In this document: positions 1 through 14,590 of the stretch, piece by piece
Position numbering within the stretch: the first letter of the stretch is position 1
Layout: every line of letters starts with the position of its first letter
Source of the DNA: Theocolax elegans
Taxonomy: Eukaryota; Arthropoda; Insecta; Hymenoptera; Cerocephalidae
Length of the DNA stretch: 64,000 nucleotides
Direction of reading: 5' to 3'
Assembly (NCBI GenBank): GCA_026168455.1
Contig: CM047426.1
Location: 89,989,986 to 90,053,985 of the forward strand
Translations under genes and position numbers: made by a program
Notes under the pieces: model-generated
Told to the model about the DNA's origin: nothing
Database searches by the model: none
The model's input: the letters and a program-made list of their open reading frames with translations, nothing else

Positions 1-1800
1 GTGCAATCGGTGGCGCCTAACGCGATCTCTGAGAAAATTTCTTCCGTCATTGATTGGTTTACCTTAGTTTAGTTTCTCTATCTGTTCTAAAAATTTTAAT
101 CTTTACTATAGTCTTTCAACATGTTTTTACACGTGGATGATCATTTTTAAGATTTATCGATCGTTAAAGGTTGGTTGTTAATTAAACGGAAAATGTTAAA
201 CGAAAAGATCGTTATAGGTATATACTAGGATTTTCTGTACAGTAAACTCGAGGATTTATTTGTACGCATTAATTGAGATTTAGTGTGAAGTACCCCCACA
301 CACGTATACGTATACACTAGATCTTGGATCACGCAAAAACGTGGACTATAAATTCAAATTATTGGAGAATGTAGCTTGTGATTTTTTAAAAATTTTACCG
401 GAGATTCACCTTAAGAAGGAGGTAATAAATAAGGTAACGGCGATGGCTACTACATACCGGTATTGCACGTTGCGTTTTATTTACTTAGAGACTTTACCTT
501 ATACCCTTTTTAATGCGTTTCCTCATTCCAAACGTTTTCCTTTTTTTTCTTAATTATTTTTAACCTGTAGGAGGTACCTGTTATTTTGTCGTGAAGATGT
601 TTTATAATTAACATTCATTTTCATTGGTATACAAGTTGTTTTAAACATTCAAACGCGGGGAAACTAGATATTTCTTTTTCTTGAGTTTAGTATACATAAA
701 ATTAGTGTTGTGCAATCAATTATGATACTTAATTAAATGTATATTTTAGTGACCTGAGCAATTATTATGGATAAAAAAAGTAATTTTCAAGTTCAGTGTT
801 TTATATATATATTATCAAATGGGTATTATTTCACTGCAATATCTATAACTTCGTCATTTCTTTGGCTCACATTCAACAGGTCGCGATTCAATTTTATTGT
901 ATAGAAATCTAATCGAATATAATTAACTTTTAATTTTTAAGATATATTTTATTACCTAAAAACGTCAAGCATATAATGATATTTACTTAATAATATAATG
1001 AAAGTTTTCATTGCGAAATATTCATAGAAAGTAAATGTGTAGAAGAAATTTTAATTCTTGTAGGAAATTCATACCGGACTGTAATTATAAGAAATCTTAG
1101 CGTATTATCATTCGTAGATAGGTTTATCTACATTTCCCGCAATGATATACATATATGTATAGTTTGCAATTTATTTCACATTTAGCGATGTATATTTTGG
1201 TTAAAAATCATGCTTTGTTATTATTTTATCAATTATTTTGTTATTGCATTTCGATGGTATCAGCGTGTTTAGATTTTTACTAAATAATTATTGAGAATGA
1301 TATTTAGAACATTGATTTCACAACTTAATAACATACAAGAAAAAAGTAGATAACAGTTTAAACGAGATATAAGTTTTTTTCTTCCAAGTCAAATTATTAC
1401 TTAGCAGAATAAAAAATAAGTATGAAAACATTATCTCTACTATTATACATCAGATGCTGTTCGGTAAAACATGGATAATGATTATCGTATTTTCAAATTA
1501 TTTAAAACATTAATATACATTATAAAAATAACTTCATCAATTACCACAAACGATGAAATTTTCTTCGTGGATGAAAAATAACCCATAAAAATCGTATAGT
1601 TTGAAAATCCTCATGCAACGATCACAAGGATCGAAAGAGTAAAGTATAAAAGTAACCAGAGAATCGTATCAATAAAAGAAAATCCATCAATCTTAAGTAT
1701 ATAAAACCATTGAGATCGTACAAAATCGACGGCACGTCTGTTTATACCAGGGCGAGCCATCAATTATTAGCACGGGTGAGCGTAGTTGTACACGTGTACC

Positions 1801-1861
1801 GCGTCCGAGGTGCGACACCGAGAATTTCTTATTCTCGGGTTACGGACTGCACGAGAGTGCA
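1801..1861. other. Two-part hairpin cluster
   Basis: CCGAGAA (1818-1824) pairs with TTCTCGG (1832-1838) across a seven-base loop. The outer GCGTCCG (1801-1807) pairs with CGGAC-T-GC (1843-1850) with one bulge, making a nested stem-loop. A second stem-loop, TGCAC-GAGA-GTGCA (1848-1861), follows immediately and overlaps the first by a few bases. The patch is GC-richer than its surroundings. It could be a structured intronic RNA element or a protein-binding palindrome; it matches no known microRNA I recall. Confidence 0.35.
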
Positions 1862-3698
1862 CGTAGGCGAGGTCGGGTCACTGCACCCCGTAACCGCTGT
1901 CGTTGTCCTCGTTTTCCGTCGCACGCGGAATTGCGATTCCATCGGCCGACGTTTTTCTTCTAATTAACTGATTTAATAATGTGTATATATTCCGTATACA
2001 CAGTTGGTTAGATCTATCGTCGATGCTTATTTCGCGATATAACTATTAATTTTATGAATTTTAAATTTTTTACTTTAAATATAGTAATGTTTAACGAAAC
2101 AATTTTATAATTCGCTTGACATATAAATTCTAATTGCCAAAAAGAAGATTAAATTTTTTTTAAATATAGCGTCGTTAATTAAAATACTCGTCGAATCCCA
2201 AGAAAATTTAGTCGTATGTACAATCGTTAAAGAGGAAAATAATTACATCAAAACACAGAAAGAAATAGCTTAATCAGCAGAATTTCAGTAGTAGTCTGTT
2301 TCTTCGATTAAATGGCCAATTGATATTGCAAACAACGCGTTCAACGTCCCCATCCGACTTACAAATCGAGTTCTTTTCTCACTTTTTTTTCGCTTCGGTC
2401 TCTTCCCCATTGGATGACGCATCCTAATGGCTCGCGTTTCCATGTCGAGTGCAAATTAAACTTCGAGTTACTAAGAAACAATATTTGGTGGTTTTTCCTT
2501 TTTGTCAAGTTTACGAGTTCCGCTCGAGTTTCGAAGATGATCTTCCTTTTTTTTAGTGGAATTTTACAACCACGAGTTTTAACGTAAATTATAGATTATT
2601 TATTTAATTAAGTTTTAATGTGAATTATACTAATTAGTTGGAGTTTTTAAGCGTATCGGATATTTATTATAAGTAATATTACTCGCATTTTCGAGATTCG
2701 AGTCTTTGGAATGTGTGCAGAGATAATATTATAATTTTTATGGAATACAAATGTCAACTCGCTTATTTATTGTCGTAAATAATTTAATTTATTTTATTTT
2801 ACATTGAAATATCACCGTATTGAATTCCCAAATCGCAACAGTGTTCAGTATTTAAATTTAAAATATTTTGTTAAGTAAATAAAATATTAGACAATTATAG
2901 TTAATCCCAATAATTAGAAAATTATCCTTTCAAACAAAGTTACAAATTGAATTTACTATAAGAATATAAAGCCATCAACGTTGTACTCGCATCTTTACAC
3001 TACTATTTGAACTATAAATTTAAGATTTAGGTAATAATACGATAGCATGATACCTTGAGCTTAGATCGAGGTTGAGGTATGTAACACACTTGACAGTAGA
3101 CGGCCGTATATATACATCAACCTTTAAGAAAGTCTCTTTTCTCTGTATTCGCAGACTTTATTGCTAAAATAATGTCAATTGATGCATCTTTATAGTCATA
3201 ATAAAAACATAATATTTATGTTGTAATATTCGTATAATAGTATTGTTTTCATTCTGGACTTTATACAAAGAATTTTTTTTAATTTTACATGTACTATTCG
3301 ATGTAGAAACCAGTTAATTTGGACATACCGTGTTCAACGTATAAATATTCATTAATTCTTTATATAAAAAATAAAAAAGAGGAGGGAGCTATTTGAGTGA
3401 CAAGAAAATATTCTTACCAGTTAGTAATATATTTCTATCTACTTAATATGGATTTGTTCTTAACACTTGAGTGACCAAGCGGTAGTCACTCTATGAAGTA
3501 AGAAAAAAGGAACATCTAATAACTGACGAATTTCCTCGTTCACCCATCTTTTCCTTCAGGTTGAATTCCAATTTATTTGCAAACGAAAGGTTCTCCCCTT
3601 CCTTTTTTCGGCAGCTCGTGTTTGACGAAGTGTTGAAACCTCGAACGAAAGCGTGAATTGGAACGGAAAAACATTCTCTCCCTTTTACGCGAGCCTGC

Positions 3699-3728
3699 GT
3701 GTGTATGTGTGTGTGTGTGTGTGTGTGT
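3699..3728. repeat. GT microsatellite
   Basis: About 30 bases of GT/TG dinucleotide with one interruption (GTAT). Confidence 0.95.
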
Positions 3729-6700
3729 AGTTGCATGCGAGTGTGTGTTTTTGTCGCCCTACACCCTTTTGCATTTTCCATAGCGGTGATTTTCACGCGA
3801 CGTTGATTACTATCTTATTTTAAAGCTTCGACTGCGATATGAATATGTATTAGAAAAAGAAGAAGAAAAAGAACAGGTATATCCTTGGTAATGAAGAACG
3901 AAATTTACTTTTATACCGAGCAGATGTGTTTACCTATTCATAATCTAATTACTTAAAAATTGGTTTGTTTCTAGTCAAGATTTCCTGCCCAAGGACTCGA
4001 TCAGTTTAAACTCGAGTAGAGTTAATTTATTCAAATTCGATCGTTGCGTTTATAATATATCTTTTTTTTTCTACTATTATAACAGAAAATATAGTTAGAT
4101 TAGATAAAAAAAGAAAAATATCAGTACGGTTTTACAAATATCATGATATATATTTGAAACTAGACAAAGTTGGTCTTGGTACACGTAAATCGTCACATCG
4201 TGCTGTTTTCGCGTTTCTGTCCCTTTTGATGTCATCAACGTTTTCTCGTCACTGGGCTTTCTAGTTCTCTTCGTTTTTTGCGTTTTATAGACTAGTTCAC
4301 TGTCGCCAAGAAATTCATAGAGAATTTTGTTTTAATTATTATTTGTTTTTCTTTTGGTGCATATATCTTGCTTTTAATTTAAAGTTATTTTTACTGCAAA
4401 CAGATAATTGCTAAACAGAGGTTTGGTTTTTCTTTTGTAATTAAATTAAAGTGTTATACATTTTTATTGTAAAAATTATTTATAGTGTTCAACATTACTC
4501 TAATGATTAATCAGCTATATTTTTCAAATCACACCTTCGGGGGCTTGCGCAATTTTCACCAATTCCAAGTCGCACAATATCATAAAAAAATATTCAACGA
4601 ATAATAAAATGGTTAAATTGACTAACACTCACGCAAATAATCACGCAGTTGAATTATATATAACGAGCATGCAAATAATATGGTTATAAAGAAAAAATTT
4701 TTTTAAATCTGTATGTGTATATTATAACGTATATGCAATACATAATTTGAACGCCTAAGGATAAGTCTAATCAATCTGATGCCCTTGCATAAAAATTTTT
4801 CGAGAAATAATAGAGCTCCTTGGAGAAACAAATAAATACGTGAAAAAGCATCGAAAACGTAAGAGAAACAGCAACGGAGCGTGTGCATTGGTTATACACC
4901 CACAGACATACGCACACTCGGTTTTACATTCTCGTAACCGAGGGGACCGAAGCTAATGCGAGAGAGAGAGCGGATGTTTGCTCGACGAAACAAAACGTTT
5001 CTACGGCGCTTTGCGTTCACGAGCTTCTACTCTCGTTCTTCTCGCGATTCCATATGTATATAAAAAAAGAATATCAATGCTTCCGTACGAATTTATAGTT
5101 TTTATTTAGTAATAAAAATTGAGCATTTTAAAGTCAGTGAAAAGCATTTTTAACCATTAAATGATGATTTAAAAAATGCGCGCAAATTATTACATTTCGT
5201 TTGTATTTATTTAAGCTATTAAAAATTACCTTTAAAAGAAAAGTTTTTTTTTAAATTGAGTGTTAGTTGATTAGCATAAAGTAAGATATGATATCTAATT
5301 AGAATGTATTATTATAACTCGATACGATTGTATCTGGTAATTTATCAATATCTATTTATTCTATCTGTCAATGGAAAAGTATCAAATATTATTACTACGC
5401 CTTTCACGCGAGTGTTATAATTTTGTCTAAACATATTAAAGATAATATACTGCGAATTGTATTAACACAATTTATTATACAAAATTCTTATTCGATCCGT
5501 ATTGTATTTAGTATTACTGGTTTACGAGCGATATTTGTTTTAACAATAACGCCCTACAGAAAATCGTATGCCGACTTAAAATCTAACGCAACTGTAATTG
5601 TTAGGTTATTATATTCCGAATATAATTGTTAAATTAGTTGACTTACCGATATTGCTTATGTAATGATACCTATTCATTATTATACACCCAGATATATTCT
5701 ATACACATGAGTAAATATTCAATCGCACAGTATAATTATTGGAAATCATGATTAATGTCTAAATAAATCAAGGTTCCCCGAAACAATTCGCTTACGTATA
5801 TACGAATTAAATAATTGGCATTGCATAATTCATTAAGTCATTCAGCCTTGCATATTTTGTATGTTACGTGCTTGTGTGTATGTATATTTTATTTTTCCAC
5901 GATGTAATTTATCAATAATGACAGACACAAACGAAATTTTAATACACTATTCGACTTTCAGATTATTGGTTTATATAGTATTTCGATTCGAGAAGAACGT
6001 TACAATAATTTTTTAATTTGCTGTCTTTATTTTCCATTGAAAATTCATTTCAACACAATGGAAATTCGCCTTTTGGTATTTATGAATATTCGCGAAATAT
6101 ACGAGAAGAGAAGAGATATCCCCGGCTTAATAATAAATTTTGAATGCTACATTTTAAAATATTTTCAAGTACTTCGTAATTTAGTATTTATCCGAATGAT
6201 ACTTGTAGTTTATATTATTACTTTTTTCCCTTCCATTGTATGCAAAATATTTAATAAGTATAAAATAATTAAGTTTAATTAAGTACAAATAATAAATGTT
6301 ATTGTTAAATATATTCATATTTATCATGATAAAAGGATGCAACTCTGTTTATTATATTATTCACATTTCCTGTCCTACATTTAAAAACACCATCGTCAGA
6401 CCCTTCGTTTTCAACAATAAATTCCAATATTCGAGAACCCGATTGTACGAGTATTCGTTCGAAATTACAATGTTACATTTTCCAAGGACGCGTAAAATAT
6501 TTGCTATTCACAATGCACCTTTTTTATTCGTACGGTTGCTTCTTACAAGGATCAAAATTCAGAGATCTATAACGTGCAGTCACAATTAAAAATAATGGAA
6601 ATGTAAACTATTAATTGGCTATTTAATATTTAACTTGATTATTCAAATGATTTTGAACAATAAAAAATTATTTGCAATGGTTGTAATGAAATTTTCATCG

Positions 6701-8673
6701 ATGCGCATAAACACGATGGCAAGCGGACTTGATGAACAGCAAATGAACGGAAGTCAAGGAATCTCTAGTATGTAGCGCAAACTGAGAAATTCGTCTCCGG
6801 TCGCTGCTATATTGGTAATTAACAGGTTTAATTTCCTGATGCTATCTTAATTCTTCGTTTTCATTACTACTTCAAGGTTATTTTCGTTTACCCGACCCGT
6901 GTATTAAACTTTATATTTTTAACTACTCGATCTAAAAATACTAATGAGCGATTTGGTAGTTGTTTAATACTATATATATAATGATAAAATTGATTAATTT
7001 TAAATACAATTTCCACTAATATTGTGGTCAGTATAGACTCCCTACACAACGAATGATTAAATTGTAATAATGAGATTCAATTATTTCACTTGATAGATAG
7101 ATACACAAATTCCACCTCGTTAAATTAAAATTAAATCTCTTCCAATAACCCCTTGATACATAAATTAACGATTCGTCGTATTATATAATTTCATTATTGT
7201 CCTTTATTCGATTCCGAGAGGCTTACCCTCGAACAGTACTACATACGTGTATTATAAACATTGAAAAGTTGCTGCGTCCCAGGTCGAGTCTTTGAGAGCA
7301 AAATGTATAGGAATAAAATAGAAGGAAACATGTGTATTTGACAATAAACGTGAAAATGAAGGGAAAGAAAGAGTGAGTCTGTTTCTTGTAATAAGTGTAT
7401 AGCATCGGTCGTCGCACTTGCTCCCGCAAACGTCGAGGTGGGTCCGTAAGATGTCAGGAACCGGCTGAGAGAAAGAGAGCCTGAGTCAAAGCGCGAGCGC
7501 CTACACACACACGGGCACATACATGCATGCTGAAAAAACAGTCGAGTCCGGAACAAAGGAGGCTCGTGTGTTGAATATATGTTGGAGATGCGAGAGGCAG
7601 ATGTTGTCGCGGTCGAAACATTTTTTTCCTCTCTTCGTATATATATATATGTATAAATATATGTATACTTGAGAGATCTAAGATTTCAGGGTCATGTGAT
7701 TTTCTACGAATGCAGGTGGTTGGGAAACTTCTGGTATATGATTAACATTATAATTTTTCATGCGCGCGCGTATTGTACCGCAGCTATCTTTTTAGTTAAA
7801 GTAACATTAAATATTTATTCGTTGAATATCGAAGCAGGAGACTCTTCATCGAAAATCGTTAACATTAAAAGTAAACACCGAAATTTGTAGGAAAGGAAGT
7901 AAAAAAAGAAGGATAATTTACGAGGAAATTCGTGTTTGTACGTAATTAACCGTGTAATCGCATGAGAAAATAAATAATTATTTACATGTAAACAGGTAGC
8001 TTCAAAGTGCATACATTAGCCGGTGGTAGGTACAAGCTTAGGACTTATTAGCCGAGAGTTTATATCGGTTAAACCCATAATTATCAGTAAAATGGTATCG
8101 CCAAGCATACATACCCGACTAAACGTTATTTTAAAACTCAAATAAAATAAAACAAACGCGAATGTTGTTCGAAGTTATATATACCATTCTACAGTGTAAG
8201 ACATTCGCGTAGGCCGAGGGATATACGGTACACGTATACACGTATCTATACCCTATTATATCTGATTAAGAAATTGTTAATTGAACGTCTACAGAGGGAA
8301 GGGGATCGTTTTGAAATGAACTTGCTCGGGACAGCATTAATTATTATCAAGACCATTTGATTATCTACAAAAGTGAATTATTGAGCAATAAATTTAGCAG
8401 ATTTAGCGTCTCGTTGCACAAGATAATGGGGTTTTATTACCATGTTGCTCTATAGGTTTTATCCCCCCTCCCCCCTTCTCTCCCCATTCGTGTAACGAAG
8501 ATACTCTTCTTTAAGTACCTTTCGCGACTTCGTATCGCAGATTACGATGATAACGTGGTTCAAGGGTTGTCGCTCCGCATACTCTCGACACTTTCGTTTA
8601 AAATGCAATTTTAAAAAGTAACAACATCGACTCGATCGTACCTGTCCTTTTTCTACATTGCGCATTCGCGTTG

Positions 8674-8703
8674 ATTATTATTATTATTATTATTATTATT
8701 ATT
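8674..8703. repeat. ATT trinucleotide microsatellite
   Basis: Ten uninterrupted ATT units. Confidence 0.95.
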
Positions 8704-9464
8704 TTCATTACAAACAACGTAACTTTTATTTAATCCACGTTAATTCAATGTTTTCTTTAACCCAACCTTATATTATTTTGCATACTGAGAATCTAACAAA
8801 TGTGTGAAAAAAAATTTACACGCTCATTGTAATATTTTATCGGGACAGGTCTAAAAAAAATTCACTGGAATTCCATGTGAAATGTTATATCTACTACCGT
8901 TATCAATTATTATTAATTAAAATTGTCAAGTTAATATAACCGTGAGACATATATTTCTTGGAAAAAAAAGAAACACTCCGCTATATTATTATTACTCGAT
9001 TCTCACGGTAAACTTTGTTGACACACAGCTATATGCGATAAATGCAAGAAAAAAAATAAGACACCCGATATGTGTTTAACATTTATTATTTATAAACACG
9101 TTGAAAAATATAATTGACAATTATTCTCGGTGGAAAGTGGTTAAAGTCGCGTTGAGCAACGACTTTACAAATATTCAACGATGAAAGTTAAACATGTATA
9201 ATTAAAAATTACAATATAATAAAAAATGTATTGTATAAATTATATTATTAAAATATATGTGAAAGTTTACACAAGTGTAAATACGTGTAACAAAAAAGGT
9301 AAACACAAAGTACAATAAATGTTTTAGAAATAAAATTTCTCTAAAATATTATAATCATATTTTCTCTACCATCGCCATGTACGCGTAAGATTTTCGCAGT
9401 GTTGTCACGGTGGTAAGCACATTTTTTTTTGGTCTTACGTTTTAAGCCCTTCCTCTGGTATTAT

Positions 9465-9690
9465 TTTACGAGCGCGCGCTCGGAGACAATACCGAGTTAA
9501 TTAGGCCTCGTTGCCACGACGAAGACGTGGTTCAGCAGCTGCTCGAGGAGGAGAAGAAGAATTCCTAGCAAATTTTCGACTGGTCTCTCGCGTAAAGCGT
9601 TAACTCGGTAAATGCGTCTAGCGTCGCGTCTTATCACGCGCTCCCTCTTCTTTTTTCGTCTGACCCGGCAAATGTACTTACTTAACCATT
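9465..9690. promoter_or_regulatory. Complex GC-richer patch, possible enhancer
   Basis: A compositional island in AT-rich intron. It has a perfect 12-base palindrome GAGCGCGCGCTC, a TTAATTAGG homeodomain-type motif, and CAGCAGCTGCTC containing an E-box (CAGCTG). It carries no sustained open frame. Regulatory function is inferred only from motif density and sequence complexity. Confidence 0.2.
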
Positions 9691-11058
9691 GACGAACTTT
9701 ACGTTTCTTAATTAACTAAAGAATTTTAAGCTTTCTCAACTTGCATCCTTGGAATTTAATGAAAACTTGTTGGTGATTCGAATAGATTCGTTAAGTATTT
9801 TACCAACGATTCGATCTTCCCGATTATTTCTTAACGGAAACAAATTCTCAATATTTTTACAAACTTTCGTCGTACTTGAAAAGTATGAAATTTAAACAAA
9901 CGCAATTGCATGTTGGCCAAAACTCAAAAGAAAAACAAAATAAAAAAGGAGTCACCGGTATAACATGCATTTTCAAAGATTGCATAAATATTGACGAAAC
10001 GACTACGCGAAAAAAAACACAAGTGAAAGAGGATGGGGGGGGAGGGTGGAGAGAGGGTTAAAAAAAACGAAAGAGTATCAACAGATCTGTCATTTGGGTA
10101 ACGCACGCAGTCGGCGGTCCAGAAAAAGCAACTAACGTAATTGCAAACTCGCGGTGCATTTAAACGTCCGAAACAAACGAACGGTCCACAGGATATACTT
10201 GAAATGTTTGCCCGGGAAAATTCTTATTTTTCCAACTCATTTTCCTCGCCGCGTGCGCAGCAACTAACTTTTCCATTGTCCCTGGCGTTCCAGCGACAGC
10301 CACGTAATTACGTACAAACACAAGGGAGAGGCGCGTGCGGTTGCACTGACCTCCCTGCACTGCTCTATACCTACTACTCCCCTCTGGACGCCGAAAATTT
10401 ATTACGAGGCGTTTCCCTCTTTCTCTTGGAAACCCCAGGAACCGCGAGATTGCGTGCAATTACTTTATTTGCATTGTACCTTACACTGTATGTGGACACG
10501 TATACACATCGAGTGCGATGATACTCACGGTAATCGGGTTTCATACGTTTTCATACGTTCATGTACGTAAGATATTGATGTGGTCTTATCGGGGGCGTTG
10601 CCATGGAATTTGTGTTGTTTAGTGCATCTACCGTTCCCATCTAAAAAATTTATTATACTTCCTTCAATATTTTACATGGGAAACGAGAAACAAATTTGAC
10701 AAAGGAAAATTTACTTCAAATTTTCGAAAATATAACAGAAAACATTAACTAATCTGTAGTAAATTTTTTCTATAAAACATAGTAATTTTTACTACATTTT
10801 TTATCTCCATGAATTTTTATTTTCTGCTTTAATAATTTTCATAAAGTCAGGAAAATGCGTGTTTAACGTTAATCAACTCTGTAGATGCATAAGCTAAACA
10901 CGAACTACAAGTTCGTAAATAAAAATAACAAATCTTTAAAAGAAAAGAAAATTAAGAAAAGTTCAAAAAGATAGAAAAACAACCCTTGATCGCCAGTACG
11001 CGCATATTTCACATAGTAAAACGAAGATGATCCCGGGGGCGAGAAAAAAGTCAGTGTG

Positions 11059-11080
11059 TATATATATATATATATATATA
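11059..11080. repeat. TA microsatellite
   Basis: Eleven TA units directly beside a GC-richer patch. Confidence 0.95.
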
Positions 11081-12354
11081 ATATGTACAGGGCGGTAAGG
11101 AGAAACACCTCGCGATCAGCCGCGAAAGCGTTCCCATGATTTCCCGCTCCTCCTGCGCCGCAGGTACGTTACGCTTCCTCGCGGTCGTTTTGGCCCCAGC
11201 GGCAGTTAGGCCGAGGAGCTTCCTTTTTTCAGTTCCTTTTGCATTCTCGACGGCATGAGAACGCTGAGCCCCCAGAGCTCTCTCGCCTACACGAGCGGTC
11301 ACTGTACCACCTCTCGACGGGACAAAGGAGTCGAGTCTAGTTTGCCGATTTACTTTCAAACGACAGCTTTCACGTTTTCCGAGGATTCCAACATTTTATA
11401 CTCTATACTTTTTTTCTTTTAAAGGGCTTGATCGAAGGGTTAACCGATGCTTCTCCGCGGAAAGAGAGATCGATGCAATGATTATTTACCTCAGAAAATT
11501 TTATTTTTCTCATGCCTTTCGAGTATTTAAAAGGAGAAATAAGAAGGTAGCTTTAACGTTGAGTAAAATTCTTTAAGATTATATGTTATGTTAGTACTTT
11601 ATTTTATAAATGTTAATTTGAACTTTTATAATCTATATGATATTTATATTTTACTTTTTACTTTAAAATTATTAAATTTTTATAAATACGTATTATTATT
11701 CATCATTCCGAAGAAGAAAATGTAGAAACTTTTTTCACAATCGATAATAGTTGATAGCAGAACAGATTAAAATAATAAACCAAAAAATTGATTTATATTG
11801 AGATCCGACATCGAAGCTAAATTGATGGTTTGTAAACTTGATCTCACTATGTTATCAAAACTAGAGTTATAATTTGTAATAATTTTGTTTGTAATTTTCA
11901 ATCTCTGATATCAATAATGTAATTTGTATTTTAAATACAATAATAACTACACAATTTCTCTTAAGTAAAATATATTTTAAATTTTGTATTATGTAGACTA
12001 AATTATTAAACTGTCGTTAACGTAATGCGCGCTATCAACTTACGTCAACTTGAATATTACGTTACTTCAACGTTACATGCCGCTTGACAAAATTTCCCTT
12101 TACAGTTTCTTAAATCACGAATTGCACATTACATCGTCAGTTTTATACGTGAAACTCGCGCAATTACACGTAATGTAATATTGCACAAACGAAATATCGA
12201 ATTGCGTCAGATTCACGAAGATAAGCATGGAGAGCGTTTAAAAAAAATATATCCATGTATACATGTATATCTATTTATATATGGGTATATGTATATATAA
12301 ATTTCAATGTAAGCATGTCGCAGCGTCTTACTATTATTTAACCACGCCTTTGCA

Positions 12355-12560
12355 TGGTCAGAATGAAAGCGGTGCAACGAGATTGTTATGAGTATCGGTC
12401 CGATCGTAATACCCCCGGCTAATTAGCGTCCAGGTAAATTGAAAGGAACAAAGGAGTTCGAATAACCCGCGCAAAACGTCCGAGGGTCGATCGACACGCT
12501 CGATCGATTTTATCGAGGATGAGAACGAGACTCGGTGCTCTCAATGATGCTTAGCTCCAG
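12355..12560. promoter_or_regulatory. Complex patch, possible conserved non-coding element
   Basis: A high-complexity stretch with a CTAATTAG homeodomain-type motif, GAACAAAGG (SOX/TCF-like), and repeated TCGATCGA palindromes, between AT-rich blocks. No coding potential is visible. Conservation cannot be tested here. Confidence 0.2.
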
Positions 12561-14590
12561 ACTCACACTTTTCTCTCTTTCTCTCTGCTCTCTTCTCCAA
12601 TCCTTTTATTTTCTTCCGTGCGCGCCAATTGTTTTTTCTTCTCTATACATTCGCGTTAGGAAATCGTTTTGCTCGGCATTTATTTTTTAACTTTCATTAT
12701 TTTATTATTATTTTTCTATTGAACTATGTCAAATCGATCGTTATGAAAATAAGAAAAATATTTTTCTATATAATTATTCCGTCGTTATTTTGATTGAATA
12801 AATCAAAGGCTCTTTTGTCGGGAAAAAATTGATTTTTGAATGACTTGTATAAAGTCGTTGAAAATTACTTCAACATTGTTTTGATACCTTTTTTTCTCAC
12901 AATATTCTTTAATTCCTGTCGTTAGTGCTTTTTTATCTGGCTTCGTCTTTCATCTTTTATAAAGAGACAAGTTCAATAGCGCTCATCGAAAAGTTTTTTT
13001 TTTGCAATTGGCATAGCCATCGACGCGAGACAATCAGGTTCAAGCACTCTTTATTTTGCAGCGAGTTTCTTGCGCATGCGAGGCTTCGGGCAGTAGAAAC
13101 TGCGAGAAAAAAACAAGGATAAGAGGAAAAACAACCAATACGATTTATCCGTTCAAAATTTTGCCTTTTTTCACAGTTTTATTCCAACTAAAACGAGTTG
13201 AATGCGTGCTTAGAAAACTAAAATTTATTCTTTTAGATAAGAATTGTTCGAAATAAACTGAAATGTTTGCGATGCACAAAAATAAATTTTACAATAAATG
13301 TGTACAATGAATTAAATACATAATTGCTGTAATTCACAGTAATTACTAAATAAAATAGGATTAATTGTATTTTATAAAGCTTTTTTTTCTATTTACTCGC
13401 TGTAAGTACATTTTACCATTACTCGTTTTTATCTCAAAAAATTTGATAAAATATATTTAATTCATTAATCTTACAAAAACATTAAAATTTTAATCTCAAA
13501 TTATCGAATGTTTGTGAATAAAAATATTATATAAATTTTGGATAACGTTCAATATTATATAATTAAGAAGCTATATGAAAAATAAAAATTCCACTAAATA
13601 GTAGAAACACGTAACTCGACGAGTTTTAAAATTATTCTTTACAAGCATGAGAGAGTATTCGAAAAATTACTATGAAAGTACCTAGGATTATTGTAAGAGT
13701 TATTTCTATGATTACCACAATCCATTCTTCTTTCGCGTGCAACTTGATTGACGTAAAGTATTTCGAATCACCAGAGATTACACAGGTTTTCTTAAGGTTT
13801 TCAGTTTTGCAGATCGTTGCGGAAGTTATTGTATGAAGATATTATAACAATATGGTGCTAAATAAAGATACTAAATTTAGTTCTATTCAACCGATAGTTA
13901 TTTTAATTTAAAAACTAAACTTACATCACTTTAATTTGTTTGTAAATTTAACAATCCCAATATATTTTATGTAAATATGATAAATCTTTTTACTTTAGTT
14001 ATCTTTTAATAATAATAGGATTTGTTGTTAAAATAAAATTCAATTTCCAATATGTGTTCAGTCAGCGATAGAATATTTTTAAAAATTTGTATATACAACA
14101 AAAAAAAGTATTTGTCTGTTTCTTTTCTGTAGCACTTTCCACTTGTTGTTACACAGACTTCCCGTCTGTGTTAGGACTTCCTTTGCCGCATCGAGTACAC
14201 GTGTTCGCCAGTCCGGTTCGACTCGATGACGTGAACGCTGCGCTTATCGAAAGTGACGGCGTCGATGTAATTAAGCGATACAAGAGGCGCGTCTCTTCTT
14301 TTTTTGCGTCCGTTGCTTCCGGCGTGCAACGCGTTTTTTTTCTTCTTTTGCATGCGCTAAATCAATTAGGTGTAATCATTTTTGGTGCAAGGGATGTACA
14401 TCGAAATTGAGAGAATTTTTCAGTGTTCTTTTTTTGTAGGGTAGGGAGGGAGAGGAAGGTAATTGAGACTTGTTAAATTTGGCGCTCATTGATTTTGTAT
14501 CTTATTTTTGGTTGATTGGATATATATGTAAATATAGACCATGTTTTAAATGAAGTATTATATGCGATCGTTGTAACGGTGTAACGTCAT

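Noticed and set aside
1751..1775. Possible 25-base microexon between ACCAG and a GTGAGC donor
   Set aside because: The acceptor tract is short and interrupted by A and G, no clear branch site is present, and the bases overlap no conserved-looking frame.
10141..10521. 126-codon plus-strand open frame, more complex than most
   Set aside because: Lies in a GC-richer patch, no recognisable domain, and a 99-codon minus-strand frame overlaps it. Kept as non-coding unless conservation shows otherwise.
12430..12440. Fused GTCCAG|GTAAAT junction
   Set aside because: No pyrimidine tract upstream and several nearby AG dinucleotides.
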